Shown piece after piece: positions 8,637 through 17,083 of a stretch of DNA of 64,000 nt (positions within the stretch are counted from its first letter, which is position 1; every line of letters starts with the position of its first letter). The notes beneath the pieces are model-generated. The model searched no databases, was not told the DNA's origin, and was given only the letters and a program-made list of their open reading frames with translations. The position numbers and the translations under genes were made by a program. Origin of the DNA: DSNY01 sp964539745 (GTDB lineage: Bacteria; Pseudomonadota; Gammaproteobacteria; Burkholderiales; Burkholderiaceae_F); the NCBI GenBank assembly GCA_964539745.1, contig CAZIJU010000006.1:1-64000 (forward strand), written 5' to 3'.

Positions 8637-9634
8637 AAGGACTTCAACGCTCGATCGCGGCCGTGTGCGCCGCTGCATTGCTCGCCGCCGCGCCGGCCGT
8701 TGCCGCGCAGACGGCTTCGACCGGTTCTGCACCGGCTTGGCCGACCAAGCCCGTTCGCATGATCGCCGTGTTCCCGCCCGGCGGATCGGTCGATCAGGTC
8801 GCGCGCGTACTCTCGGCGCAACTCGCGCAGCAGCTCGGCCAGCAGTTCGTCGTCGAGAACAAGGGCGGCGCGTCGGGCTCGATCGGTACAGCGGAAGTGG
8901 CTCGCGCTGCGCCGGACGGCTACACCTTCGCCGTGGTGTTCGACACGCATGCGGTCAACCCGTCGCTGATCCCGAACCTCCCGTTCGACACCGTCCGAGA
9001 TCTCGCACCGGTGACGCTGATCGGCACCTCGGCGATGGCCATCGTCGCGCACGCGAGCCAGCCGTACAGGGACTTCCGCGACGTGATCGCCGCGGCCAAG
9101 GCCAAGCCGGGCAGCGTGTCGTTCGGGTCGATCGGCACCGGCAGCCTGGGCCATCTCGCGATGGCGCAGATCGGCAACCAGCTCGGCATCGAGTGGACGC
9201 ACGTGCCTTACCGCGGCGGTGGTCCGCTGATGAACGACGCGGTGGCGGGCCAGGTGCCACTGGCGATCGGTACAGTCTTCCTGGTCAATCCGCACGTGAG
9301 AAGCGGCAAGCTCAGGGCGCTGGCGGTGACCTCGCGCAAACCCGATCCGTCGCTTCCGGGGGTCGCGCCGCTGGTGGAGCAGGGCGTGCCGGGATTCGAG
9401 GCACTCGCCTGGTGGGGCGTTTTCGCGCCCGCCGGCACGCCGCAGCCGATCGTGCGCCGGATGCACGAGGAACTGGCCAAGGCGTTGAAGGTGCCCTCGG
9501 TCGCCGAGCGCCTGACCGGGCAGGGGATGGAGATCGTCGGCGCCGGACCGGAGCAGCTCGATCGCTTCGTGCGCGCGGAAATCGATCGCTGGGCGAAAGT
9601 TGTGCGCGACAACCGGATCAAGGCTGGCGACTAG
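8633..9634 (+). CDS. Bug/TctC-family solute-binding protein
   Basis: A 333-aa periplasmic binding protein with a Sec signal (cleavage probably after AVAA, about residue 25), then WPTKPVRMIAVFPPGGSVDQVAR, the N-terminal signature of the TctC/Bug family. This family binds small carboxylates and is greatly expanded in Burkholderiales, often as orphans without TctAB membrane subunits; none are seen here. It starts inside the mutY stop codon (ATGA overlap), so the two genes are probably co-translated although functionally unrelated. The ligand cannot be predicted. Confidence 0.9.
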   Translation: MKGLQRSIAAVCAAALLAAAPAVAAQTASTGSAPAWPTKPVRMIAVFPPGGSVDQVARVLSAQLAQQLGQQFVVENKGGASGSIGTAEVARAAPDGYTFAVVFDTHAVNPSLIPNLPFDTVRDLAPVTLIGTSAMAIVAHASQPYRDFRDVIAAAKAKPGSVSFGSIGTGSLGHLAMAQIGNQLGIEWTHVPYRGGGPLMNDAVAGQVPLAIGTVFLVNPHVRSGKLRALAVTSRKPDPSLPGVAPLVEQGVPGFEALAWWGVFAPAGTPQPIVRRMHEELAKALKVPSVAERLTGQGMEIVGAGPEQLDRFVRAEIDRWAKVVRDNRIKAGD

Positions 9635-9677
9635 ACATCATGGCCGCGCCCACAAGGACGGGCCATGATGTCTAGTC
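9629..9677. terminator. 17-bp perfect inverted repeat between convergent genes
   Basis: Arms 9629-9645 (gactagacatcatggcc) and 9661-9677 are perfect complements around a 15-nt loop. The stop codons of the Bug gene (+) and the carboxymuconolactone-decarboxylase-family gene (-) both fall inside or at the arms. There is no T-run, so it is a candidate bidirectional terminator or mRNA 3'-end stabiliser rather than a canonical intrinsic terminator. Confidence 0.55.
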
Positions 9678-10205
9678 CTCCGGCTCGACGCCCAGCGCGA
9701 CGAGGAAGCGCGACACCATGTTGTAGGTCGCGATCGTACCCACCAGCTCGACGGTGCAGCGGTCACCGAGCGCGCGCCGGACGGCCTCGAACGTCGCGTC
9801 GTCAACGGCCACTTTACGCGTCATTTCGACCGCGAGCGCAAGCACCGCGCGCTCGGTCGAGTCGAACAGCGCTGCGCTCTTGCGCGCCGCGTCGGGATCG
9901 CGCAGCGCTTCGACCTGCGCTGCGCTGCCGCCCGCTTTGACGAATTCCGGCGCGTGGTGGTGGAACTCGTACTCGGCGCCGTTTTCCACCGCCACGACGC
10001 AGATCGCCAGCTCGCGCAGCTTCGGATCGAGCGCGAGCTCGGTGCGCACCGCGCGCAGATGCGCGTTCCAGCCGGCCGCGAACGGCGGACTGTGCAGCAG
10101 CATGCGGTCGAGGTTCAATAGGCGGCCGCCGCGCCGCGCGCGGATGGCGGCGACCAGTTCGGCCGGCTCGTTCAGATCGTCGGGCAGGTAACGAATGCGG
10201 GGCAT
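9672..10205 (-). CDS. carboxymuconolactone decarboxylase/AhpD-like family protein
   Basis: A 177-aa all-helical protein resembling the CMD (PF02627) family: LLHSPPFAAGWNAHLRAVR, then LRELAICVVAVENGAEYEFHHHAP, then a C-terminal ELVGTIATYNMVSRFLVALG. The family position that in AhpD is E-x-x-C-x-x-C reads ENGAEYEFHHH here, without cysteines, so a peroxidase activity of the AhpD type is unlikely. Hydrolase or decarboxylase-like roles are possible. It is convergent with the Bug gene and lies downstream of the LON-domain gene on the same strand. Confidence 0.75.
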   Translation of the reverse strand: MPRIRYLPDDLNEPAELVAAIRARRGGRLLNLDRMLLHSPPFAAGWNAHLRAVRTELALDPKLRELAICVVAVENGAEYEFHHHAPEFVKAGGSAAQVEALRDPDAARKSAALFDSTERAVLALAVEMTRKVAVDDATFEAVRRALGDRCTVELVGTIATYNMVSRFLVALGVEPED

Positions 10206-10331
10206 GGTTCGGGTTGCGGAGGCGGGCCGCGGAACGAGCGCCAGGGGTCGGGGACGGTGTTCGAACGGGTCGGCGCTTCGCCTCGTCGCGTGCCCGCTCG
10301 AACGGACGCCGGATCGCGGGCGCTCGGTCCG

Positions 10332-10967
10332 TCACTTCAGCACCGCATGCTGCCGCAGGTACTGCGCGACGATTTCGAGGCGGGCGTGGGCATCGTCCAG
10401 CTCCATCAGCTTCTGCTTCGCTTTCAGCGGAACCGGCAGCACCTCGCACAGCCGGTTGCCGACCCATACGCTCGAGTCCATGCGGTAAGGCCGGTCGAAG
10501 GGCATGCCCCCCAGCACGTCGCCTTCGTCGCCCGAGGTGCGCCGGCGCTCGGCGATCTGCGCGCCGAGATCGTCGATGATGCGCGCGAGCAGATCGGCGC
10601 AGGGCTGGTGTTCCGGTTCGATCGGCAGATCCTCGTCGGGATCGATCAGGTCGACCTCGCCGAGCACGAGCCCGTCGGGCCGTGCGTGCGAGCGCTGGAT
10701 GCGAAAGCGCTGTGTACCGACCGTGCGCAGGTGCAGAAGGCCAAGCTGCTTCATGTCCCATGCCCGGATCGACGCAAGGCAGCCGACCGATTCCGTGTGC
10801 GCGGCAGCGCCGACTTCGGCCCCCTTGGCGATCAGGCACACGCCGAACGGCGCTTCGTCCTGCATGCAGTCGCGCACCATGTCCATGTAGCGCGCCTCGA
10901 AGATGCGCAGCGGCAGTACGCCGCCCGGAAAGAGCACCGTGTTCAGCGGAAACAGCGGGATTTCCAT
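10332..10967 (-). CDS. LON peptidase N-terminal substrate-binding domain protein
   Basis: A 211-aa protein that is only the Lon N-terminal (LAN/PF02190) domain: MEIPLFPLNTVLFPGGVLPL, RIFEARYMDMVRDCM, then the FGVCLIAKGAEVG stretch. It has no ATPase or protease domain. Such stand-alone proteins are widespread in proteobacteria and are thought to bind unfolded or regulatory proteins; the function is unproven. The start ATG at 10967 overlaps the rapZ stop (ATGA), implying coupling. The ORF remains open upstream, but the family's usual N-terminus begins here. Confidence 0.85.
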   Translation of the reverse strand: MEIPLFPLNTVLFPGGVLPLRIFEARYMDMVRDCMQDEAPFGVCLIAKGAEVGAAAHTESVGCLASIRAWDMKQLGLLHLRTVGTQRFRIQRSHARPDGLVLGEVDLIDPDEDLPIEPEHQPCADLLARIIDDLGAQIAERRRTSGDEGDVLGGMPFDRPYRMDSSVWVGNRLCEVLPVPLKAKQKLMELDDAHARLEIVAQYLRQHAVLK

Positions 10968-11836
10968 CACAGCCTGTCGATGACCCGGTGGCGCACCAGC
11001 ACGTGCTCGTGCGCGGCGAACCTGCGCGCGAGCTGCTCCACGACGTAGGGCGAACGGTGCTGACCGCCGGTGCAGCCGACGGCGACGGTCAGATAGTGGC
11101 GATTGTCGGCCGTGTAGGTTGGCAGCCAGCGTTCGATGAACGAAGCGATATCGTCGATCATCTGGCGCACGTCGCGCGAGCCTGCGAGGTACTGCGCGAC
11201 CGGCGCGTCCAGCCCGGTCAGCGGCCGCAGCTGCGGGTCGTAGTACGGGTTCGGCAGGTTGCGCACGTCGAAGACGAAGTCCGCCGCGACAGGAACGCCG
11301 TGCTTGAAGGCGAACGATTCGAAGGCGAGCGTCAGTTGCGTGGGCGGACTGTCGACGAAATTGCGCACCCACACCCGCAGTGTCGTGGGCTGCAGCCCGC
11401 CCGTGTCGATCTGGTGGCCCACCGTCTCCAGCGGCGCCAGCAGCTCGCGTTCCGCCTCGATGCACTCCGTCAGCGTCGGCTCGCGGTCGGCCTTCTTCAG
11501 TCGCTGCGACAACGGGTGGCGGCGCCGCGTCTCTGAGTAGCGCTGCACGAGCGCGGCGGTCGCCGCAGTCAGGAACAGCACCTTGACGTCGTGGCGCGCG
11601 GCGCGCAACCGGTCGATGATCCCGGGCAGTTCGGCGAGCGACGCCTCGGAGCGAGCGTCGATCGACACGGCGAGATCGCGATGGCCCGCCCCGGAAAGAT
11701 GGCCGCAGACGTCCTCGAGGAACCGCATCGGCAGGTTGTCGACGCAGTAATAGCCGATGTCCTCCAGCAGCCGGATCGCCACCGACTTGCCGGACCCTGA
11801 CATGCCGGTGACCAGGACCACGCGCATCGCCGGCAT
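10967..11836 (-). CDS. rapZ: RNase adapter protein RapZ
   Basis: A 289-aa P-loop protein with Walker A GMSGSGKS at 11-18 and the C-terminal VGCTGGQHRSPYVVEQLARRF characteristic of RapZ (YvcJ) proteins. In E. coli it targets GlmZ sRNA to RNase E and senses glucosamine-6-phosphate; in betaproteobacteria the RNA target is not established. It lies in the rpoN-hpf-ptsN-hprK neighbourhood, its usual place, but with a psiF-like gene between it and hprK. It overlaps the following LON-domain gene. Confidence 0.93.
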   Translation of the reverse strand: MPAMRVVLVTGMSGSGKSVAIRLLEDIGYYCVDNLPMRFLEDVCGHLSGAGHRDLAVSIDARSEASLAELPGIIDRLRAARHDVKVLFLTAATAALVQRYSETRRRHPLSQRLKKADREPTLTECIEAERELLAPLETVGHQIDTGGLQPTTLRVWVRNFVDSPPTQLTLAFESFAFKHGVPVAADFVFDVRNLPNPYYDPQLRPLTGLDAPVAQYLAGSRDVRQMIDDIASFIERWLPTYTADNRHYLTVAVGCTGGQHRSPYVVEQLARRFAAHEHVLVRHRVIDRL

Positions 11837-11884
11837 TTTTGCACGGTCGCGCGCCGGATGGCCGGCGCGCGCGCCGAAGGCGCG

Positions 11885-11916
11885 AAAACGGAAAGGGCGC
11901 GGGATTCCCGCGCCCT
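11885..11916 (-). terminator. intrinsic terminator after the psiF-like gene
   Basis: Arms AGGGCGCGGG (11894-11903) and CCCGCGCCCT (11907-11916) form a perfect 10-bp stem with a 3-nt loop. On the minus strand it is followed by ttccgttttcg, a moderate U-tract. It sits 20 bp after the stop of the psiF-like gene and just before rapZ, so rapZ probably needs its own promoter or read-through. Confidence 0.75.
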
Positions 11917-11936
11917 CGACCGGTTGCGCCCGGCGT

Positions 11937-12227
11937 TTACCCGCGCAGGCACTCGGACATGAACTTCTTGCGTTCGTCGCCCTTGAGGTTCTTCTCGCCG
12001 GCCTGCTTGTTGCACGCGGTCATTTTCTCCTGCTGGGTCTTCTTGGCCGCCGACAGGCACTCGGACATGAACTTCTTGCGTTCGTCGCCCTTGAGGTTCT
12101 TCTCGCTTGCCTGCTTGTTGCAGGCAGCCATTTTCGCCTGCTGCGGGGTCGGCTTCTTCGGCTCGTCGGCCGCATGGGCGACAAGCGGCAGCGCAATACA
12201 GGCGGCCAGCAGTACGTTCCTGATCAT
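11937..12227 (-). CDS. PsiF-repeat periplasmic protein
   Basis: A 96-aa protein with a Sec signal (MIRNVLLAACIALPLVAHA) followed by two nearly identical PsiF modules (about residues 33-58 and 68-94). Each has the pattern A-C-N-K-Q-A-x-E-K-N-L-K-G-D-E-R-K-K-F-M and ends SECL, so the module cysteines are paired. E. coli psiF is phosphate-starvation induced; the molecular role is unknown. A good Shine-Dalgarno (ggaggag) precedes ATG 12227. Its placement between hprK and rapZ is unusual; a terminator follows it. Confidence 0.85.
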   Translation of the reverse strand: MIRNVLLAACIALPLVAHAADEPKKPTPQQAKMAACNKQASEKNLKGDERKKFMSECLSAAKKTQQEKMTACNKQAGEKNLKGDERKKFMSECLRG

Positions 12228-12325
12228 CGGTTTCTCCTCCGGTTGCGGGTCTCTGGCGGCGTGTTCGATCGCGCACCAGTCGGCGCGTAACGCGGCCGGG
12301 GCCGCAGGCGTTGACGCCGCCGGCT

Positions 12326-13255
12326 TCATCCCCCTTCCATGGCGTCGCGCTGCCGTGCCTGGAATTCTGCCATCGTGTCGATGCCGCGCAGCTTCAGGAT
12401 CGTGTTGCGTACGGCTGCTTCCAGCAGCACCGCGAGGTTGCGCCCGGCCGCGACCGGGATCACGACCTTGTGGACCGGCAGACCCAGGACCTCTTCGGTC
12501 GCCCCCGCCAGCGGCAGCCGTTCCATCATCTCTGCGGCGCTGCGGCGGCGCAGTTCGACGATCAGCCGAAGCTTCATCTTCCGCCGCACGGCGGTCTCGC
12601 CAAAGATCGCGCGGATGTCGAGCAGCCCGAGCCCGCGGACTTCGAGCAGGTTGGCGAGCAGCGGCGGGCAGCGCCCCTCGATCGTGTCGGGTGCCACGCG
12701 CGCAAAGTCGACCACGTCGTCGGCGACGAGCCCGTGGCCGCGGCTGATCAGCTCGAGCCCCAGTTCGCTCTTGCCTACGCCCGATTCGCCCGAGATCAGC
12801 ACGCCCATGCCAAGCACGTCCATGAAGACGCCGTGCATCGTGCAATGCGCGGCGAGAACCTTGGCCAGGTAGATGCGCAGCAGATCGATGACCTGCGCGG
12901 CAGGCACCGGGGTCGCGAGCACCGGCAGCCCGGCGCGTTGCGCGGCAGCGAGCAGCCCGGGCGGAGGGGCGAGACCTTCGGCGACGATCAGTCCGAGCGG
13001 CGCGCCGGCGATCAGTTCATTCGAATAGTGTTCGATCCGCGCCGCGTCCATGCGCGCGATGTAATGCACCTCGGGCATGCCGAGGATGTGCAGGCGCTTC
13101 GGATGGATCAGGTTGAGGTGGCCGACCAGGTCAGCCGTCGCGACGTTGGCGGCGCCGGTCTCCGGCAGCGGGCGGCTGCCGTGCTCGCGGCCGGCGAGCC
13201 ACTCGAGCGCGAGGGTGTCGCGGTTGTCGTCGACCAGGTTTTCCAGTGTGACCAT
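12326..13255 (-). CDS. hprK: HPr kinase/phosphorylase
   Basis: Phosphorylates and dephosphorylates the seryl residue of HPr or NPr; in proteobacteria it belongs to the nitrogen-PTS regulatory branch. The sequence shows the conserved MHGVFMDVLG (His141), the Walker A GESGVGKS at 156-163, DDVVDF, and the HPrK signature LEVRGLGLLDI followed by IFG. Length 309 aa is typical. It lies 33 bp downstream of ptsN on the same strand. No HPr or EI gene is in this window. Confidence 0.95.
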   Translation of the reverse strand: MVTLENLVDDNRDTLALEWLAGREHGSRPLPETGAANVATADLVGHLNLIHPKRLHILGMPEVHYIARMDAARIEHYSNELIAGAPLGLIVAEGLAPPPGLLAAAQRAGLPVLATPVPAAQVIDLLRIYLAKVLAAHCTMHGVFMDVLGMGVLISGESGVGKSELGLELISRGHGLVADDVVDFARVAPDTIEGRCPPLLANLLEVRGLGLLDIRAIFGETAVRRKMKLRLIVELRRRSAAEMMERLPLAGATEEVLGLPVHKVVIPVAAGRNLAVLLEAAVRNTILKLRGIDTMAEFQARQRDAMEGG

Positions 13256-13288
13256 GCCGCGAGCATAGCGGCCCGCGCGCAGCGCGGC

Positions 13289-13759
13289 TTAGGCCGCCGG
13301 CCGCACCGGCTCCCAGGTCGCGAGCATCGCGTGCAGCGCGGCCGGATCGCTGACGGTCAACAGGCTCTCGCGGAAGGGCTTGTCCGAGAGCATCTGCGCG
13401 AGCTCCGACAGGATGTCCAGATGCTGCTGCGTGGCCTGCTCGGGCACGAGCAGGAAGACGAGCAGCCGCACGGGGCGACCGTCCGGCGCGTCGAACGGTA
13501 CCGGCTCGGCCAGCCGAATGAAGGCCGCGACCGCTTCCTTCAGCCCCTTGATTCGACCGTGCGGAATCGCCACGCCTTGGCCAAGGGCTGTCGATCCGAG
13601 CCGCTCGCGTGCGAACAGGCTGTCGAATACCGTGGCGCGCGCGATGCCCTGGTTGTTTTCGAACAGCAGCCCTGCTTGCTCGAACACGCGCTTCTTGCTC
13701 GACGCATGCAGATCGAGGACCACGTTCGACACAGGCAGCAATCGGGAGATCAGATTCAT
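13289..13759 (-). CDS. ptsN: nitrogen-regulatory PTS EIIA component
   Basis: A 156-aa EIIA-Ntr protein with phosphoacceptor His67 in GVAIPHGRI. It relays PTS-Ntr phosphorylation and in other proteobacteria controls K+ transport, phosphate signalling and sigma54-linked functions. Its usual neighbours rpoN, hpf and hprK are all here, but about 600 bp of unassigned sequence and a strong terminator separate it from hpf, so ptsN-hprK likely has its own promoter. Confidence 0.95.
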   Translation of the reverse strand: MNLISRLLPVSNVVLDLHASSKKRVFEQAGLLFENNQGIARATVFDSLFARERLGSTALGQGVAIPHGRIKGLKEAVAAFIRLAEPVPFDAPDGRPVRLLVFLLVPEQATQQHLDILSELAQMLSDKPFRESLLTVSDPAALHAMLATWEPVRPAA

Positions 13760-14321
13760 CGGAAAGCGCAGGCGGTGCGGACGACGACGGCGTGAGCGGC
13801 CGGATCAGGCGGTCACCCTAGATCGGGGCGGTCCGGGCAATGCGGCAGGAAAACGTCCAATTCGATCTCAATTCCGCGCGGGTTCGGTCTCGAACTCGAT
13901 CCAGGTTGCTCGGCACGCAGCGGCGTTAGACCCGGTCTCGCGCAGGTAAGTCACGCTGCCGCAATGGCCGTTCGATTCGAAGAAGGCGCGCAGTATACGC
14001 GCGGGTCGATATAGCGGTGGGCAGCGCAACAAAACCGTCTGGAACGCCCCGCATGCGTGTTGCCGCGGGGCAACGACGGCCGGGCAGCGGCGACGAATGC
14101 CCGATTGCAGGGAGGCGGCGACGCCATCGCCTTGCCTCGGGTGGCTCCCGGGATGTCTCGCGGCCCGCTGCCGCCGCTTCTTGGACGCGCCGGCGGGCGG
14201 CGGGCATGGGTCGCCGAGGGCGCAAGCGCGTCCGGTCCTGCGAGCGCGAAGGCTGGTCGCGTTCCGGCGTGCCCCGGCGGCCGCCCCGCGACGTCGACAG
14301 GTCACCCGGCGTCCGCAGCCC
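13760..14321. other. unassigned 560-bp region between hpf terminator and ptsN
   Basis: No gene is recognised. Open frames cross it on both strands (for example 13868-14323 on minus), but their translations are Arg-rich with no family resemblance, as expected of non-coding GC-rich DNA. The stretch 13860-14050 is noticeably less GC-rich and contains AT-rich patches near 13985-14035, where a promoter for ptsN or a small RNA could lie. I could not define a -35/-10 pair with confidence. Confidence 0.4.
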
Positions 14322-14355
14322 AAAAAAAGAGCCCGCGGTCGCGGGCTCTTTTTTC
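14322..14355. terminator. bidirectional intrinsic terminator after hpf
   Basis: An A-run (14322-14328), the stem GCCCGCG (14331-14337)/CGCGGGC (14340-14346) extended by AGA/TCT, and a T-run to about 14353 make a symmetrical hairpin that would terminate in either direction. It begins 13 bp beyond the hpf stop codon on the minus strand and closes the kdsD-to-hpf operon. Confidence 0.9.
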
Positions 14356-14367
14356 CTGCGCACGCGA

Positions 14368-14697
14368 TTATTGCGGGCTTTGCACGGTCTGGTGCTTCAA
14401 CGGCTCGCGCGCGTGGTTCTTGACGCGGTCCTTGTGCCGCAGCACCTGCCGGTCGAGCTTGTCCATCAGGTTGTCGATCGCGGCGTACATGTCGCCGTCG
14501 ATCGCCTCGGCGTGCATGCTGTTGCCCCGCACGCGCAACGTCACTTCCGCCTTGTGTTGCAGCTTGTCGACCGCGAGCAGCACGTCAGCCTCGATCACAT
14601 GGTCGAAGTGCCGCCGGATTCGCTCCAGCTTGCCGCTCACATAGTCACGCAGCGCCGGCGTCACTTCGAGATGATGACCTTGGATGATGAGGTTCAT
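14368..14697 (-). CDS. hpf: ribosome hibernation promoting factor, short form
   Basis: A 109-aa protein of the YfiA/HPF family, which binds the 30S subunit and favours inactive 100S ribosomes in stationary phase. MNLIIQGHHLEVTPALRDYV and VTLRVRGNSMHAEAIDGDMYAAID are diagnostic. It is the short type, lacking the C-terminal dimerisation domain of long HPFs. ATG 14697 is preceded by a strong Shine-Dalgarno (aaggaggg); a TTG at 14703 in frame is less likely. It lies directly downstream of rpoN. Confidence 0.95.
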   Translation of the reverse strand: MNLIIQGHHLEVTPALRDYVSGKLERIRRHFDHVIEADVLLAVDKLQHKAEVTLRVRGNSMHAEAIDGDMYAAIDNLMDKLDRQVLRHKDRVKNHAREPLKHQTVQSPQ

Positions 14698-14763
14698 GCA
14701 CAACCCTCCTTGGACTTGGGTATCGATTCGCGAGCGACGCGCCGCGGCGAAGGCGGCGGGCCG

Positions 14764-16254
14764 CTACAGCACCTTGCGCATCGCCACCGGCGCGATTTTC
14801 AGCGCTTCGCGGTACTTCGCCACCGTTCGGCGTGCGACCACGATGCCCTGTTCGCCCAGCAGCTCGGCGAGCCTGCTATCGGACAGTGGGTTCTTCGGGT
14901 CTTCCGCTCCTATCAGCTGTTTGATCAAGGCGCGGATCGCCGTGGAGGACGCCGCGCCGCCGGCTTCGGTCGCCACGTGGCTCCCGAAGAAATACTTCAG
15001 CTCGAACACGCCGAAAGGCGTGGCCATGTACTTGTTCGAGGTCACGCGCGAGATCGTCGATTCGTGCAGGCCGACCGTATCGGCGATCTCGCGCAGCACC
15101 AGCGGCCGCATCGCGATCTCGCCGTGCGTAAAGAAATTCTGTTGTCGGTCGACGATCGCCTGCGCCACACGCAGGATCGTCTCGAACCGTTGCTGGATAT
15201 TGCGGATCAGCCAGCGCGCTTCCTGCAACCGGGCCGACCAAGGTGTCTGTCCTTCGCTGCCTTTTTCGCGTTTGACGATCGCCGCGTACGACTGGTTCAC
15301 GCGCAGCCGCGGCATTACCTCGGGGTTCAGTTGTGCGACCCACCGGTTCCTGACTCGCCGGACATAGACGTCGGGGACGACGTAATCGGGCCCCGCTGTG
15401 GCAAAGCCTACGCCCGGACGCGGATTGAGTCTACGGATCAGCGCGTGCGCCTCGCGCAACGCGTCGTCGTCGGTCTCGAGCAGCTTGCGCAGCTTCGCAT
15501 AGTCTCTCGCTGCAAGCAGCGGCAAGTGCTCGCTAACGATGCGTTTGGCGAGCGCGAGCGTCGCCGTCGGCGCAGGCGGATCGGGCTCGCGCAGCATCGC
15601 GTCGAGCTGAATCGCGAGGCACTCGGCGGCGCTGCGTGCGCCCACGCCGGGCGGATCGAAGCTTTGCAGCAGCGCCAGCGCCGCGGTCAGATCGTCGAGC
15701 TCGACGCCGGCTTCCGGCGGGCACAGTGCGAGCAACTCAGGCAGCGGCGTGGCGAGATAGCCGTTGTCGTCGAGCGCCTCGATCAGAAGCTCGACGAGCG
15801 CGCGGTCGCGCGCAGAGGCGGTCGTCACCGCGAGCTGCGTACGCAGGTGATCGGCCAGGTTCGGCTGCACGCTGGCCCACGACAGCGGGCCCTCGTCGTC
15901 GTCGCTCGCGCGCTCGCCGCGGCCGCCCGCGCCCCAGTCAAGCAATCCGTCGTGCTCGTCCGCGGCGTCGCGCGGTTCACCGTTGATGCCTTCGGGTCGG
16001 TCTGCACCGATTTCGCCCGGCACCTCGGTGCCGTTCGCCTGAGCCGTGCGTGAAACGATCGCGCCGTCAGCGGTGATCCGAAACGCTGTGGCGAGCGGGT
16101 CGTCGTCGCGCTCGAGCAGCGGGTTGTCGGCGAGCGCCTGCTCGATTTCCTGGTTCAGCTCGAGCGTGGACAGCTGGAGCAGCCGGATCGATTGCTGAAG
16201 CTGCGGTGTCAGCGCCAGATGCTGCGAAAGCCTGAGCTGCAAGGCATTCTTCAT
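14764..16254 (-). CDS. rpoN: RNA polymerase sigma-54 factor
   Basis: A 496-aa sigma54. The N-terminal region I is LRLSQHLALTPQLQQSIRLLQLS (activator interaction), an acidic region II follows (about 65-130), then the core-binding domain, and the RpoN box ARRTVAKYR at 474-482 for -24 recognition. It would serve the -24/-12 promoter found at 48388-48403 in this window. It lies 22 bp after lptB, last but one gene in the LPS-export operon, an order I know from many proteobacteria. Confidence 0.97.
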   Translation of the reverse strand: MKNALQLRLSQHLALTPQLQQSIRLLQLSTLELNQEIEQALADNPLLERDDDPLATAFRITADGAIVSRTAQANGTEVPGEIGADRPEGINGEPRDAADEHDGLLDWGAGGRGERASDDDEGPLSWASVQPNLADHLRTQLAVTTASARDRALVELLIEALDDNGYLATPLPELLALCPPEAGVELDDLTAALALLQSFDPPGVGARSAAECLAIQLDAMLREPDPPAPTATLALAKRIVSEHLPLLAARDYAKLRKLLETDDDALREAHALIRRLNPRPGVGFATAGPDYVVPDVYVRRVRNRWVAQLNPEVMPRLRVNQSYAAIVKREKGSEGQTPWSARLQEARWLIRNIQQRFETILRVAQAIVDRQQNFFTHGEIAMRPLVLREIADTVGLHESTISRVTSNKYMATPFGVFELKYFFGSHVATEAGGAASSTAIRALIKQLIGAEDPKNPLSDSRLAELLGEQGIVVARRTVAKYREALKIAPVAMRKVL

Positions 16255-16276
16255 GGCAACTGAATCGGCCGGGCCG

Positions 16277-17083
16277 TTACATTCTGAAGTGCTCGCCGAG
16301 GTACACGCGCCGCACGCTTTCGTTCTCGACGATCTCTTCGGGGCGGCCGGCGGCGAGCACTTCGCCCTCGTTGATGATGTACGCGTGATCGCAGATGCCC
16401 AGCGTTTCGCGCACGTTGTGATCGGTGATCAGCACGCCGATGCCGCGGTCCTTCAGGAAGCGAACGATGCGCTGGATCTCGATCACGGCGATCGGATCCA
16501 CACCGGCGAACGGCTCATCGAGCAGGATGAAGCGCGGTCGCGCCGCGAGCGCGCGCGCGATCTCGACGCGGCGCCGCTCGCCGCCGGACAGGCTCTGCGC
16601 CGGATTGGTCCGCAGGTGAGCGATCTGCAGATCGGCGAGCAGTTCTTCGAGCCGCGCCTCGATGGCTTCCGGTGCAAGCGGCCGGCGCCGCTCGTCGCGC
16701 TGCAGTTCGAGCACGGCGCGGATGTTCTCCTCAACCGTCAGGCGACGGAACACCGACGCCTCCTGCGGCAGGTACGACAGCCCCATGCGCGCGCGGCGAT
16801 GGATCGGCAGGTGCGCGATCGAGCGGCCGTCGAGGCTGATGTGCCCGCCGTCCATCGGCACCAGCCCGACGATCATGTAAAAGCAGGTCGTCTTGCCTGC
16901 GCCGTTCGGACCGAGCAGGCCGACGACCTCGCCCGCGTCGACGGCGAGCGACACGTCCTTGACGACCACGCGGCTGCCGTAGCGTTTGTGCAGATGCTCG
17001 ACCAGCAGGCGGCTGTGCACCGGCGCCGCGCCGCGCTGCAAAGCTGGCGCGTCGGCCACCGGCCGGGTTGCGACGTCGTTCAT
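16277..17083 (-). CDS. lptB: LPS export ABC transporter ATP-binding protein
   Basis: ATPase of the LptB2FG inner-membrane extractor that powers LPS transport. Walker A GPNGAGKTT at 58-66, signature LSGGERRRVEIARAL, Walker B FILLDEPFAGVDP, and H-loop TDHNVRET are all intact. 268 aa. I chose ATG 17083, where MNDVATRP begins and the start overlaps the lptA stop (ATGA); about 20 residues precede the usual LptB start, a common feature in Burkholderiales. The LptF/LptG permeases are not in the window. Confidence 0.95.
   Translation of the reverse strand: MNDVATRPVADAPALQRGAAPVHSRLLVEHLHKRYGSRVVVKDVSLAVDAGEVVGLLGPNGAGKTTCFYMIVGLVPMDGGHISLDGRSIAHLPIHRRARMGLSYLPQEASVFRRLTVEENIRAVLELQRDERRRPLAPEAIEARLEELLADLQIAHLRTNPAQSLSGGERRRVEIARALAARPRFILLDEPFAGVDPIAVIEIQRIVRFLKDRGIGVLITDHNVRETLGICDHAYIINEGEVLAAGRPEEIVENESVRRVYLGEHFRM

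Noticed and set aside
5955..8732. 925-aa minus-strand ORF
   Set aside because: Shadow of the dynamin-like GTPase and mutY, both with clear motifs on the plus strand; the translation is His/Arg-rich low complexity.
13868..14323. 151-aa minus-strand ORF between hpf and ptsN
   Set aside because: No ribosome-binding site, no domain, Arg-rich start and a terminator at its 5' end; treated as non-coding.
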